Assembly (NCBI GenBank): GCA_028710485.1
Contig: JAQTTZ010000004.1
Coordinates: 1 to 64,000 of the forward strand
Direction: 5' to 3'
DNA from: Bacteriovorax sp.
GTDB taxonomy: Bacteria > Bdellovibrionota > Bacteriovoracia > Bacteriovoracales > Bacteriovoracaceae
Length of the DNA: 64,000 nt
Below the pieces are notes generated by a model. That model was not told where the DNA came from. It worked only from the letters and a program-made list of their open reading frames with translations, and made no database searches. Below are positions 27,301 to 35,033 of the stretch, piece after piece. The position numbers and the translations under genes are program-made. Positions within the stretch are counted from its first letter, which is position 1; each line of letters starts with the position of its first letter.

Positions 27301-27898
27301 TGCCATCGGAACACTCCGAACTGCTAGAAAAACTCAATTGAAAAAACTTGAGGCTTACAATAAGTCCATGGCAACAGGTGGAAATAGTGAGCGCGCAATT
27401 AAGATTGCGTCTGCTTCAAAAAATTTCGCTTCAAGCTTCGCTCGCCCTCTTTCAGGGTCATCTTCTAAAGGAAGCGGAAGCATCTTTGGTTCTGGTGGAA
27501 CAGATGGATTAATGTCTAGTGATAAGAATAAATCAGACTCTTCTAAAAATAATTCGAACTTTGAGGGCGGAAACTATAATACTTTTGGCTTGGGATCGGG
27601 TTCAGGTTCAGGTTCAGGGGCGGGATCTGGGTCAGGTGGTTCTTCTTCTGCGGGGATTGGTAAAACGGGGACTGATAATAAAAATGCAACTGCCGTAGAC
27701 AATGCCGGAAATGGCGTGAGTGATGAAGACAGCCGTAGATTAGCCGAGGCCATTGAAGCTCGCAACAAGTCAAATAAAGACAAATATCAATCTAAAGAAG
27801 AACAGTCTATTTTTGAAAAAGTAACAAATGCTTATATCAGAAATTACGACAAAGTTTTAAGCAAGAAGAAAGACAAGGATGTTATTGAACAAAAGTAA
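24302..27898 (+). CDS. large secreted Cys-rich protein with Gly/Ser-rich tail
   Basis: No known family is recognised. I start it at ATG 24302 (GAGG 6 bases upstream), which gives a clear signal peptide ending NIAFA and a 1198-residue product. The N-terminal third has a Cys-dense block of about 140 residues with two copies of a CxxNxDCCSxSC knot (CKDNGDCCSSSC and CKKNSDCCSNSC). A long hydrophobic Ala/Gly block near residue 630-680 could span a membrane. A helical region follows, and the end is Gly/Ser-rich (repeats of GSGSG) then charged. It is the first gene of an overlapping operon with a membrane acyltransferase-like protein and two polyamine-type enzymes, so it may be their target or surface partner (inference). 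Confidence 0.8.
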   Translation: MLKILILIALSFNIAFAKSRFTDSDKKKFMEEVKQGIATHKLENKGKVDLQIIKPGLYEELDIYYNQEKFTREEMVKLKQKYEEFSKSGIAPEKTEEEFYKFVNTQLEEINRTQVAKVKEGNVCNNWSCEEGLRCALDPKQEDGKLCKRGGRECKDNGDCCSSSCTLIKKLNKRFCVEVNRCFRPLNLGMSCILNPVCGEGECLAFNSKTSGVGECKDKNKSCKKNSDCCSNSCNSNKCIEAYVCKDCMINGKRPSRGQKCCEGLYLNDKGMCVPDAPPFVIPQVKIKLIQKFFITLGSVFIPFANADEAYDIVKGNGDKYSNFKAVSIDADIVQVKKPEITFKRKSNFNTCDISFRDDYLFFLKNNKFTTSGCEYSVNDKGVFTFVDTNCSQQDTGKADPSLFDMELALLSFDYMLLGDEGVNDYWTKSSNPESSIYGRLKAVATKHQLVRNSTNDKIDANNIRLKCMCLDVIGHDNITDKEKQKFFEGCPEYQVAQTGVVCSKQVACAVEDGFACVKGFMPQSCKSGEDGCTCTGGSIDNVTGETASGIKGKRLLVNWTKNLTSFNASLAIDNTEAYKGVAEVSTWAANDAKWNDVENRKYDLFNFSIKNSSGSVAAMGAILGALLAAGVIAVLGGFASTSILTAWAAAGIIATSSVTGGTGLWLIASLKGAWISKRPEVFDRYIRTYGCGKKETCVEYSRELNQPYNNICNVHTSANACVKNFVVYYEDTEPRYLVDPWIPKGVSKSLIFRDLSGGRTYAEKMEDGFQAAKSNMIAKNPGGEFVAEDYMRTLFVDANVLGQYTPQIGLDDKRYNLDATIIDEIKSKAKKYAIDQKFFLEGDTENLNNFADYTYEYHFKWPKTSRQKEISYPTVGLTTYLDLMANGVTANMAAGSSNAAKTFGNLNAQYLQDYLNTLHLYSDLPINQSDATKLKLINDEINKTQTELDNQKVLNALANNINLDSQLMNLNPSVIDSTAKSVGAKGDVSLSTDQKAFLNAIGTLRTARKTQLKKLEAYNKSMATGGNSERAIKIASASKNFASSFARPLSGSSSKGSGSIFGSGGTDGLMSSDKNKSDSSKNNSNFEGGNYNTFGLGSGSGSGSGAGSGSGGSSSAGIGKTGTDNKNATAVDNAGNGVSDEDSRRLAEAIEARNKSNKDKYQSKEEQSIFEKVTNAYIRNYDKVLSKKKDKDVIEQK

Positions 27899-29009
27899 AG
27901 ACGAGGACGTAACGTCGACAAGGATTGTTAACTTAGATTTCTTGCGCGGTTTGTTTATTATCTTCGCACTGGATGAACACTTCACGTACTACATTAACAT
28001 GTGGTATGTGGAATATTTTAGAGATGCTATTGCTCTAACTTCAACATATAAAATTCATTTCCCCATGATTGGGCAACAGATTGCAACAGATCATTTTAAT
28101 TATATGTTAGGTGTTGTTTTTATTCCTTGGGTCAGTCAAGTCTATCTAACATTGGCTTCCTTTAACTTAGCTAAAAAGTCTCAATATATCTTCAAAGAAG
28201 AACTTGGCCCGAAACTAAAGATCTTTGGTTTGATCTATCTTTTTTTTCTTATGGAAAATTTTATTGTGGCTCCAAACTTGGGACAGGCCATTTCATTTTA
28301 TCCAATAATGCTCTGGATGATCATCATGAGTCTCTTGTCGATTGTTTATAGCTTTGTTGGAGTAAGAGGGGTTTTGGTATTAACCATAATTTCGCTTTTT
28401 CGCTGGATTCTTCCTGTTGATTTGATTTCAAATCTGTTTCAGAGTTTTATCATTTATAATATTCATTCTGGATTTGAGTATGATGCACGAATTGAATATT
28501 TTTTCACATCAGGTTGTCTCGGTTTTCTGATGGGATATGTTCATTACCACAAACCCAATCTAAGACATCTTAAAGATATTTATTTTATCTTGATGGGGAT
28601 CGTGTTGGTCGCTTTTTACCTGGCTTACGGCGAGCCTTTGGTTCAAGATCCCGCCAATGCTTTTGCCCATGAACATGACCTGGCTCGAAATTTTAGTGGA
28701 ACACTTTATATCCTTGGGATTCAAGCAATAGTTATTTCTAGCTTTTTATGGCTTGAGAAAAAATCAATTCGTTTCAAAATTCCAATTGTTAATTGGGTTG
28801 GATTCAATTCAATACTTATTTTTGCTTTTCATCGCATATTTTTTGTTCGCATTCTTGCGCCCCTAAGCGTGCTATTTGGAAGTTTGTATGGCCGAACGTT
28901 AGGTGCCTCAACTCTAGAGATGTATATCTATGTCGGCATAACGATTGCTGTTTGCTATTTTATTAAAACCTCTAGGGTGGGGGATATTATTCTCCAAAGA
29001 AAAGGATAA
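27879..29009 (+). CDS. multipass acyltransferase-like membrane protein
   Basis: It has about ten membrane helices. The N-terminal NLDFLRGLFIIFALDEH resembles the opening of acyltransferase-3/DUF1624 (OpgC-like) proteins, in which 'LDxLRG' and a nearby acidic/His pair begin helix 1. A late NSILIFAFHR helix also fits. Such enzymes move acyl groups across the inner membrane onto sugars or polymers. The start overlaps the upstream gene by 20 bases and the next gene begins 9 bases downstream, so it is operonic. The acceptor is unknown, and the assignment is by pattern only. Confidence 0.65.
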   Translation: MLLNKSKDEDVTSTRIVNLDFLRGLFIIFALDEHFTYYINMWYVEYFRDAIALTSTYKIHFPMIGQQIATDHFNYMLGVVFIPWVSQVYLTLASFNLAKKSQYIFKEELGPKLKIFGLIYLFFLMENFIVAPNLGQAISFYPIMLWMIIMSLLSIVYSFVGVRGVLVLTIISLFRWILPVDLISNLFQSFIIYNIHSGFEYDARIEYFFTSGCLGFLMGYVHYHKPNLRHLKDIYFILMGIVLVAFYLAYGEPLVQDPANAFAHEHDLARNFSGTLYILGIQAIVISSFLWLEKKSIRFKIPIVNWVGFNSILIFAFHRIFFVRILAPLSVLFGSLYGRTLGASTLEMYIYVGITIAVCYFIKTSRVGDIILQRKG

Positions 29010-29018
29010 AGGATCATT

Positions 29019-30089
29019 ATGGACACGAGGTCCCAACATTTAATTTTCGATGCTGTTTGTGAAAGAGATTTCACGGATGCTGATATAGATGGCATAAAAG
29101 CAGTTATTGAAAAAGAATTAACGGTCATCAAAAAAGTAGAGCATAAGTTTACTCCACATGGAGAAACAACTGTCTTTATTCTATCAGAGTCCCATTTTGC
29201 GATTCATACCTATCCAGAAAACAGATACCTCTCAATGGATATCTATGTTTGTAATTTAGAAACGAATCTCGGAAAGATCCTGGACGAAATTAAGGGTATC
29301 ATTCCATTTGAAAAAACAGACTCACGAATCTTACTAAGAGGAAAAATTGGGCATAGAGAAGACGACCGCAATTTGAATATGGTTTACTTCTTAACCATCA
29401 TTGTCGCTTGTTGCAGTATTCTCTATGAATTTCTTTTGGCCCAATCCATCTCGACTACCATGGGAAATACAGCTCTCCGCTATAATCTCACCATTGGTTT
29501 ATTTATTGCTTCAATGGGCTTTGGAGCCTTGCTTTATAAAAAGTTTATTTCCAAAGAGTATTTCAAAGAGTTTATTAAAGTTGAACTTCTTCTCTCTCTC
29601 GTCGGGGGAGTTGCTCCGATTTTAGTATTAATAATAGACTATCTTTTCAATATGTTTGCCAGAACTAGCGGCGTCTCTTTTTTTTCATCGTGGGTGCAAA
29701 CTCCGCTCTTCACAATGAACCATCTTTTAATTGTGGCCATTGGTTTTTTATCTGGTTTAGAGCTTCCCCTTCTAATGGATATGAGTCGGCAATTTAAAAT
29801 CACCAAAGGGCATTTTGTTTTAGCTTATGATTATTTGGGAACTTTAATTGGAGCAATCCTTTTTCCTATCGCCATTTTGCCAAGCCTTCATATTTTTACA
29901 ATTGGCTATGTGGTCTCATTGATTAATATCTTGGTCGCTCTTTTTGTCATGATCAAAATGAAGATCGAAAATAAAAGATATAAGTTTATTATTTGGGTAA
30001 TGCTGGTCATTTGGATTTTACTGATCGTAAACTCGAATACTGTTAACCAGTTAATCATTGAAAAATTTTATTTTGGTGGGAAATTTTAA
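29019..30089 (+). CDS. S-adenosylmethionine decarboxylase fused to a membrane domain
   Basis: Residues 1-115 are a complete class 1B (SpeD/SpeH) pyruvoyl decarboxylase. The self-cleavage Ser58 lies in SESHFAIHTYPE, with His63 and Cys78 (IYVC). These match Ser63, His68 and Cys83 of the Thermotoga enzyme in kind and exact spacing. From about residue 118 it continues into 7 or so membrane helices homologous to the membrane domain of the next gene (both share 'S(I)xYExLL' and 'LSGxExPLxM' and 'YLGTLxG' landmarks). It should make decarboxylated SAM at the membrane. SpeD homologues have also turned into arginine or ornithine decarboxylases, so substrate is not certain. The stop overlaps the next ATG by one base. 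Confidence 0.85.
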   Translation: MDTRSQHLIFDAVCERDFTDADIDGIKAVIEKELTVIKKVEHKFTPHGETTVFILSESHFAIHTYPENRYLSMDIYVCNLETNLGKILDEIKGIIPFEKTDSRILLRGKIGHREDDRNLNMVYFLTIIVACCSILYEFLLAQSISTTMGNTALRYNLTIGLFIASMGFGALLYKKFISKEYFKEFIKVELLLSLVGGVAPILVLIIDYLFNMFARTSGVSFFSSWVQTPLFTMNHLLIVAIGFLSGLELPLLMDMSRQFKITKGHFVLAYDYLGTLIGAILFPIAILPSLHIFTIGYVVSLINILVALFVMIKMKIENKRYKFIIWVMLVIWILLIVNSNTVNQLIIEKFYFGGKF

Positions 30090-31804
30090 TGAATGCCAGG
30101 AATTTTATAAAACTAGAGCTTCTCCTAATCACTTCGATTCTTGCTTTTTGTAGCATCGTTTACGAGTTGCTGCTTTCTAATACCTTGGCGATTGTTACTG
30201 GAAATTATATCTGGTGGCAGTCCCTAACTATTGGCGTTTATATCGGAGGGTTGGGACTCGGTGCCTATTACTCTGATCGCTTGAAAAATACTTATAGAAG
30301 TTTAATTAATATAGAGTTAGGTCTTTCTTTTTTAGGGGCCATTTGTGTTGTTTATGTTTATCTTTTTCATGGGACTTATAAATACATAGATAATCTTTTC
30401 TTTTATACGGGGGACTTCTATTCTTCGTTCTATCTGCAAAATATATTTCTTTTAAAAATAGTTTTTTTTATTGCCATTCAAGGACTGACTCTATCAATAG
30501 GCTTGTTGTCGGGGTTTGAAATTCCCTTAATGATGAGAATTGCCGAAGAACATCTCGGTCATTCAGAAGAGGGGGAGCATCAGATCTTGGGTATCAATTA
30601 TCTTGGAACTCTGGTTGGGACTATTTGTTTTGCTTATTTCCTCCTTCCAAAGCTTGATGTTATAAAAACGTCTGTAGTGGTCGCTCTTTTAAATTTATTA
30701 GTTTGTGTTTATTGCCTGGTGAAGTTCGCAAAGTTCAAACGAAGTGTCTATACTGGGTTCATCGCTGCCCTTCTTGTTATGATTTCCATAATTGGGATAA
30801 GTGAACAAAGTATTACTCAAAGGTATTTGAAATTTTTTTATTATCTACCCAAGATTCTCTCTCAGAATAACACTGACCTTGATGACCTCATTAGAAGAGT
30901 GGACAATTTTAAGCCAATTGAGCGCTCAAAATCACTTTATCAGTATGTAGATATTTTTTCTTATCCAACTACCGAAGACAATAAAGTCGTAGAGTCAACG
31001 ATCCTGACTCTCGATACCAATTTTCAATTTAATACCAGCACTGAGTTTTATTATCACCAGGCATTTGCTCACGTTTCAATCATTATGAACAAGAAGGTTC
31101 CTAAAAAGATTTTACTTTTAGGTGGAGGCGATGGATTACTTCTGCGCGAACTACTAAAATATAAAGAGATTGAGTCCATTAAGCATATAGAGCTCGATCA
31201 GAAAATGATTGAGCTGGCCAAGACTCGCTTTGCTGAATTAAATAAGCACTCACTCGATGATCCGCGTGTTCACTCCGAAATTAATGATGGTTTTTATTAT
31301 GTCCGGAATACTACTGATAAGTACGATGCCATTTTTATTGATTTTCCTTATCCTAACTCTTACGATCTGGCCCGCTTGTACAGCTTGGAGTTTTATACCT
31401 ATGTGAGAAGAACACTCAACCCCGGCGGTTTTGTGGTCTTAGATGCACCTTTCTATAACAAGGAAGACTACACTAAGAATAAGTATCAAGGACGTGCTGT
31501 TCTCACTCAAGTTTTTAACGATCGCCATGTGATTAGCAATAGTGTCGTGGCCAGCACCTTTTATTATGCAGGATTTAAATCCTTTTTCCCGTACCGTGTT
31601 TCTGATGAATCCTTTTTATTTTTAAAAGTTGAGCCGGGAGCTATTGATTATAATTTTATGGATAGTGCGGATTTATCAAAGTTAGAACCGCAAACAATTC
31701 GTGAGATGAAAGAAATTAAGAATCAAGAGTTTCCGTACACCATTGCTTTAAAGTACGTGAATTCAATTTTTAAGCCGACTGTAATGAAGAAAAACGAGTT
31801 CTAA
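30089..31804 (+). CDS. membrane-anchored spermidine-synthase-like protein (COG4262 type)
   Basis: The N-terminal 7-helix membrane domain is paralogous to that of the preceding gene. The C-terminal Rossmann aminopropyltransferase domain has GGGDG at 345-349 and acidic HIELD ending the next strand. Typical enzymes have a 'DE..YHE' gate and 'D..DP' catalytic loop. Here these read TEFYYHQ and DFPYP, so two acidic groups thought to handle the amine are changed. It may use an unusual acceptor or have lost classic spermidine synthase activity. It is coupled by TAATG to the decarboxylase gene, which would supply its aminopropyl donor. Confidence 0.85.
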   Translation: MNARNFIKLELLLITSILAFCSIVYELLLSNTLAIVTGNYIWWQSLTIGVYIGGLGLGAYYSDRLKNTYRSLINIELGLSFLGAICVVYVYLFHGTYKYIDNLFFYTGDFYSSFYLQNIFLLKIVFFIAIQGLTLSIGLLSGFEIPLMMRIAEEHLGHSEEGEHQILGINYLGTLVGTICFAYFLLPKLDVIKTSVVVALLNLLVCVYCLVKFAKFKRSVYTGFIAALLVMISIIGISEQSITQRYLKFFYYLPKILSQNNTDLDDLIRRVDNFKPIERSKSLYQYVDIFSYPTTEDNKVVESTILTLDTNFQFNTSTEFYYHQAFAHVSIIMNKKVPKKILLLGGGDGLLLRELLKYKEIESIKHIELDQKMIELAKTRFAELNKHSLDDPRVHSEINDGFYYVRNTTDKYDAIFIDFPYPNSYDLARLYSLEFYTYVRRTLNPGGFVVLDAPFYNKEDYTKNKYQGRAVLTQVFNDRHVISNSVVASTFYYAGFKSFFPYRVSDESFLFLKVEPGAIDYNFMDSADLSKLEPQTIREMKEIKNQEFPYTIALKYVNSIFKPTVMKKNEF

Positions 31805-32856
31805 ATGCTGTCGGCACCCGCAATGTAGAGGGAAAGCTTATAGGAAGAAAATTCTTCCAGAGGTTTGGGCCCAAAAAGATATTGTAAAAAATCTTTAGCA
31901 CTGACGTCGTAACTTTTTCCTTTAAATAGAAAAACCATGAGCTCCCCTTCCATTTTTGTAATTACTAATTCTTTGTTAGAGATTTTTTTCAAAAATTCGT
32001 TTAAGAGCTTCATGCTTCCAAGTTTCATAAAGGCCGTATAGAAAACTTCTTTGTTGAATATGTTCTCAGCTTCAGTCTCTGGAAGCCAGAGCTTGAAGTT
32101 TTCTAGTTCTTTTAATAGCAGGGGATAATCTTCGATTTTACGACATGAGATTTCGTGAATAATATTAGATAAGTCTCGCCCTTTATTGAGACAAAAATAT
32201 CTCTCAATTTGACTTGTTGAAGTCCTTTTCACGTAGAGATCAATGGAATTCATATCTCTAATAATCGACCAATCTTTATCTTCACGCTTTACGGTGAAAA
32301 AATATTTTTCATTAAACGAGTGATAAAGATTAACGATAGTTTTAAATTCTTTGTCACTCAAAAGAGAAAACTTTGTTTTCTCGTATCCATTTGGGCGTTC
32401 GCTGGCGCTGAAGTTTTTTTTTCCCGTTTCTATCAATCCACCTGTGCGATAAAATGAAAACTTTTCATAAAGTCCTTCGAGATCACTCCATAGTATGAAA
32501 AGTGCAACATCCTCTTGATGAGTTTGAATTATATGGGTCATTAAGTTTTTAAATAAATTTTTACCACGATATTTTTTGTGAGTAACAATACCGCCAATCA
32601 GTGCAATTTTAATTTCTGCATCAGTTTTAACCAAAGTACGCATAGAAATTGCGAGATGAGCCGCTACTATATTTGAATCCCTATCTATATAAAAATAACA
32701 ATTTTCAAAATTAAGTGGATCAACTAATGGAGCGAAATCTTTTTCATAAGAATATTCCTCACTGTAATGGAATTCTTCTTCTATTAAGCGAATCACTTCT
32801 TCGAAATACTCAGGATTTTGTGAAAGGGTAGTAAGAGCGAAATTGTTTGTTGGCAT
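31801..32856 (-). CDS. GNAT family N-acetyltransferase
   Basis: The N-terminal GNAT fold has motif A as IGGIVTHKKYRGKNLFKNLM at about 88-107 (the acetyl-CoA binding R-G-x-N turn). A second half of about 180 residues resembles the C-terminal extension of Eis-like (COG4552) acetyltransferases. The substrate is unknown. It converges on the spermidine-synthase-like gene with a 4-base 3' overlap and no terminator between them, so antisense read-through is possible. Whether it acetylates a polyamine made next door is speculation. Confidence 0.8.
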   Translation of the reverse strand: MPTNNFALTTLSQNPEYFEEVIRLIEEEFHYSEEYSYEKDFAPLVDPLNFENCYFYIDRDSNIVAAHLAISMRTLVKTDAEIKIALIGGIVTHKKYRGKNLFKNLMTHIIQTHQEDVALFILWSDLEGLYEKFSFYRTGGLIETGKKNFSASERPNGYEKTKFSLLSDKEFKTIVNLYHSFNEKYFFTVKREDKDWSIIRDMNSIDLYVKRTSTSQIERYFCLNKGRDLSNIIHEISCRKIEDYPLLLKELENFKLWLPETEAENIFNKEVFYTAFMKLGSMKLLNEFLKKISNKELVITKMEGELMVFLFKGKSYDVSAKDFLQYLFGPKPLEEFSSYKLSLYIAGADSI

Positions 32857-32998
32857 ATTGTCTATTTTACAAACACTCGCGCCAAAATTGTCTAAATTTA
32901 TTCATTAAAATTGCTGGAGTGTTTTACTAAAACGATGAATTTTAGTAATTTCAATCACTTACTGTCGCAAAATTGTACAAATAATAGTCACTTTTTTC

Positions 32999-33025
32999 TA
33001 AAGTTATTTTGTGCGGTGTCGATTA
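32999..33025 (+). promoter_or_regulatory. sigma-28 (FliA) flagellar promoter
   Basis: TAAAGTTA-N11-GTCGATTA closely matches the sigma-28 consensus TAAAGTTT-N11-GCCGATAA with exact spacing. It lies 76 bases upstream of the first flagellin ATG. Confidence 0.85.
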
Positions 33026-33101
33026 GATATGCATGAAGCCGTGAGAGACCTATCTCACAGAAAGACATGATGTTTTTCAGACCAGAAATCAAGGAGGATG
33101 T

Positions 33102-33950
33102 ATGGGACTTCGAATTAACACCAACGTGGCGTCTTTAAACGCACAGAGGAATTTAGGATCTACCCGGATCAACATGAACAAGTCTTTGGAGAAACTTTCT
33201 TCAGGACAAAGAATCAACAGAGCTGGTGACGATGCTGCCGGACTCGCGATCTCGGAAAACTTAAAAGCACAAATTAAAGGTCTAGGTCAAGCAGAAAGAA
33301 ACGCTGAAGACGGTGTTTCACTAGTTCAGATTGCGGAAGGTGCTTTAGGTGAAGTTTCAAACATCCTAATCAGATTAAGAGAACTTTCGGTCCAAGCTGC
33401 TTCTGACACTATCGGTGGTACAGAACGAAAATTCCTTAACGTGGAATTTGAACAATTAACTTCGGAAGTTGATCGTATCGCAAACTCTACTGAGTTTAAC
33501 CGCGTACCATTACTTAACGGAACCGGTGCAGTGTTTGATATTCAAATCGGTACACGTAATGATCCTATCTCAGATAGATTAACATTTGATGCTTCTTCAG
33601 CCGACGTTAACGTTGCTGCTCTTGGATTAAATCTTGCTTCTGTTTCAGATAAAATTTCAGCACAGAACTCTTTGACTTCAATTGATCAAGCGATCATTTC
33701 TGTATCAGGGATTAGAGCGGACTTTGGTGCTCTTCAAAACAGATTGCAGTCAACAGTTAACAATATTCAAGTAAGTATTGAGAACCTTTCTTCTGCAAAC
33801 TCTCGAGTAAGAGATACGGATGTAGCTGCAGAAACTGCGGAGTTAACAAAACAAAATATCCTAATGCAAGCTGGTACGAGTGTGCTTTCTCAAGCTAACT
33901 CAAGTACTAACTCGGCACTAGCTTTAATTCAGGCTGCTGCTCAACGCTAA
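33102..33950 (+). CDS. fliC: flagellin
   Basis: This is the structural subunit of the flagellar filament, exported by the flagellar type III system. The D0/D1 N-terminal motif GLRINTNVASLNAQRNL, LSSGQRINRAGDDAAGLAIS and the C-terminal SSANSRVRDTDVAAETAELT are all typical. At 282 residues it has only a short variable domain. A near-perfect AAGGAGG ribosome site and a sigma-28 promoter precede it. A paralogue follows 200 bases later. Multiple flagellins within a sheathed filament are common in this lineage. Confidence 0.96.
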   Translation: MGLRINTNVASLNAQRNLGSTRINMNKSLEKLSSGQRINRAGDDAAGLAISENLKAQIKGLGQAERNAEDGVSLVQIAEGALGEVSNILIRLRELSVQAASDTIGGTERKFLNVEFEQLTSEVDRIANSTEFNRVPLLNGTGAVFDIQIGTRNDPISDRLTFDASSADVNVAALGLNLASVSDKISAQNSLTSIDQAIISVSGIRADFGALQNRLQSTVNNIQVSIENLSSANSRVRDTDVAAETAELTKQNILMQAGTSVLSQANSSTNSALALIQAAAQR

Positions 33951-33965
33951 TAAGCAATGAGTTTC

Positions 33966-33987
33966 AATCATGCCTGCAAGCGTGATT
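33966..33987 (+). other. imperfect hairpin after first flagellin
   Basis: Arms AATCATGC and GCGTGATT (one wobble) enclose a 6-base loop 15 bases after the stop. No T-run follows, so it may be an RNA stabiliser or processing site rather than a terminator. Confidence 0.35.
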
Positions 33988-34094
33988 TGATGCTGAATTA
34001 AAAAGATCGAATGAAGAGACCTAACATTGTAGTAGATGGTTAGAGCTGTAATTGAATTGTATTACGTATTGAATTTAAAAATAACAACAATTTT

Positions 34095-34113
34095 TTCGAA
34101 CAAGATGTTCGAA
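34095..34113 (+). promoter_or_regulatory. inverted repeat in second flagellin leader
   Basis: The perfect arms TTCGAACA and TGTTCGAA are separated by AGA, 37 bases before the ATG. It could be a 5' leader hairpin or a protein operator. No sigma-28 promoter like that of the first flagellin is seen in this gap. Confidence 0.45.
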
Positions 34114-34150
34114 GTATTACCAGGAAGGTTTGTATGAAAGGAGATTAAAA

Positions 34151-34987
34151 ATGGGTTTAAGAATAAATACAAATATTCCGTCGCTATCAGCACAGAGATC
34201 TTTAGGGATCAACACTAGAGCACAAAACGATAACCTAAGAAAGTTATCTTCTGGTGAACGTATAACTAGAGCAGGTGACGATGCAGCGGGATTAGCAATA
34301 AGTGAAAACTTAAAAGCAAGCATTAGGGGAATGAGACAAGCCAAAAGAAATGCTGGCGACGCCATCTCAATGTTACAAGTGGCAGAAGGTGGAATGAATG
34401 AGATCTCGAGTATGATTATCAGACTTAGAGAACTTTCAGTCCAGGCCGCTTCAGATACAGTGGGAACTACAGAGAGGGGATTCTCAGACATTGAATTTCA
34501 AAATCTTAAAGAAGAGATTGATAGAATTTCAAAGTCCACAGAGTTTAACGGAATTAAACTTCTCGATGGAACAGGCGGAAAACTCGAATTCCAGGTCGGT
34601 ATAAAAAATGATCCTCTCCTCGATAGACTTCACTACGACGGAGCAGGAGCGGACGCATCCGTTGAAGCACTGGGCTTGTCAGTGGATGGGGTGTCTACGA
34701 AAGAAGGTGCACAAGCGGCGCTTAAGAAACTTGATGATGCTTTGGTGCATATCAACGGAACGAGAGCAAACTTTGGGGCCCTTCAGAATCGGTTACAGTC
34801 GGTCACTAACAATCTTGAAGTCAGCGATGAAAATTTATCTGCTGCCAACTCGAGAATTAGAGATGTGGATGTAGCTTCTGAAACTGCAGAACTGGCAAAG
34901 AATAATATTCTTCTACAGGCCGGAGTTTCAGTGTTATCGCAAGCGAATCAGTCGCCGAACTCAGCTCTTAAACTACTACAAGGTTAA
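34151..34987 (+). CDS. flagellin paralogue
   Basis: This is a 278-residue flagellin. I start it at ATG 34151 (MGLRINTNIPSL), which has AGGAG 6 bases upstream; an earlier in-frame start would add a non-flagellin leader. It has the same N- and C-terminal motifs as its neighbour (LSSGERITRAGDDAAGLAIS and SAANSRIRDVDVASETAEL). It differs mainly at the variable middle and ends earlier, at LLQG. It is followed by a strong terminator, so the two flagellins may share a transcript or be separately controlled. Confidence 0.95.
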   Translation: MGLRINTNIPSLSAQRSLGINTRAQNDNLRKLSSGERITRAGDDAAGLAISENLKASIRGMRQAKRNAGDAISMLQVAEGGMNEISSMIIRLRELSVQAASDTVGTTERGFSDIEFQNLKEEIDRISKSTEFNGIKLLDGTGGKLEFQVGIKNDPLLDRLHYDGAGADASVEALGLSVDGVSTKEGAQAALKKLDDALVHINGTRANFGALQNRLQSVTNNLEVSDENLSAANSRIRDVDVASETAELAKNNILLQAGVSVLSQANQSPNSALKLLQG

Positions 34988-34991
34988 TTCA

Positions 34992-35033
34992 AGGAAAGTT
35001 GCTCCGAATGGAGCAACTTTCCTATTTTTATTT
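34992..35033 (+). terminator. strong terminator of the flagellin genes
   Basis: A perfect 14-bp stem (AGGAAAGTTGCTCC pairing with GGAGCAACTTTCCT) with a GAAT loop runs into ATTTTTATTT. Confidence 0.92.

Noticed and set aside
27543-27783. Pro/Asp/Glu-rich minus-strand ORFs opposite the Gly/Ser tail
   Set aside because: They are the complement of the GSGSG-encoding repeats in the large secreted gene.
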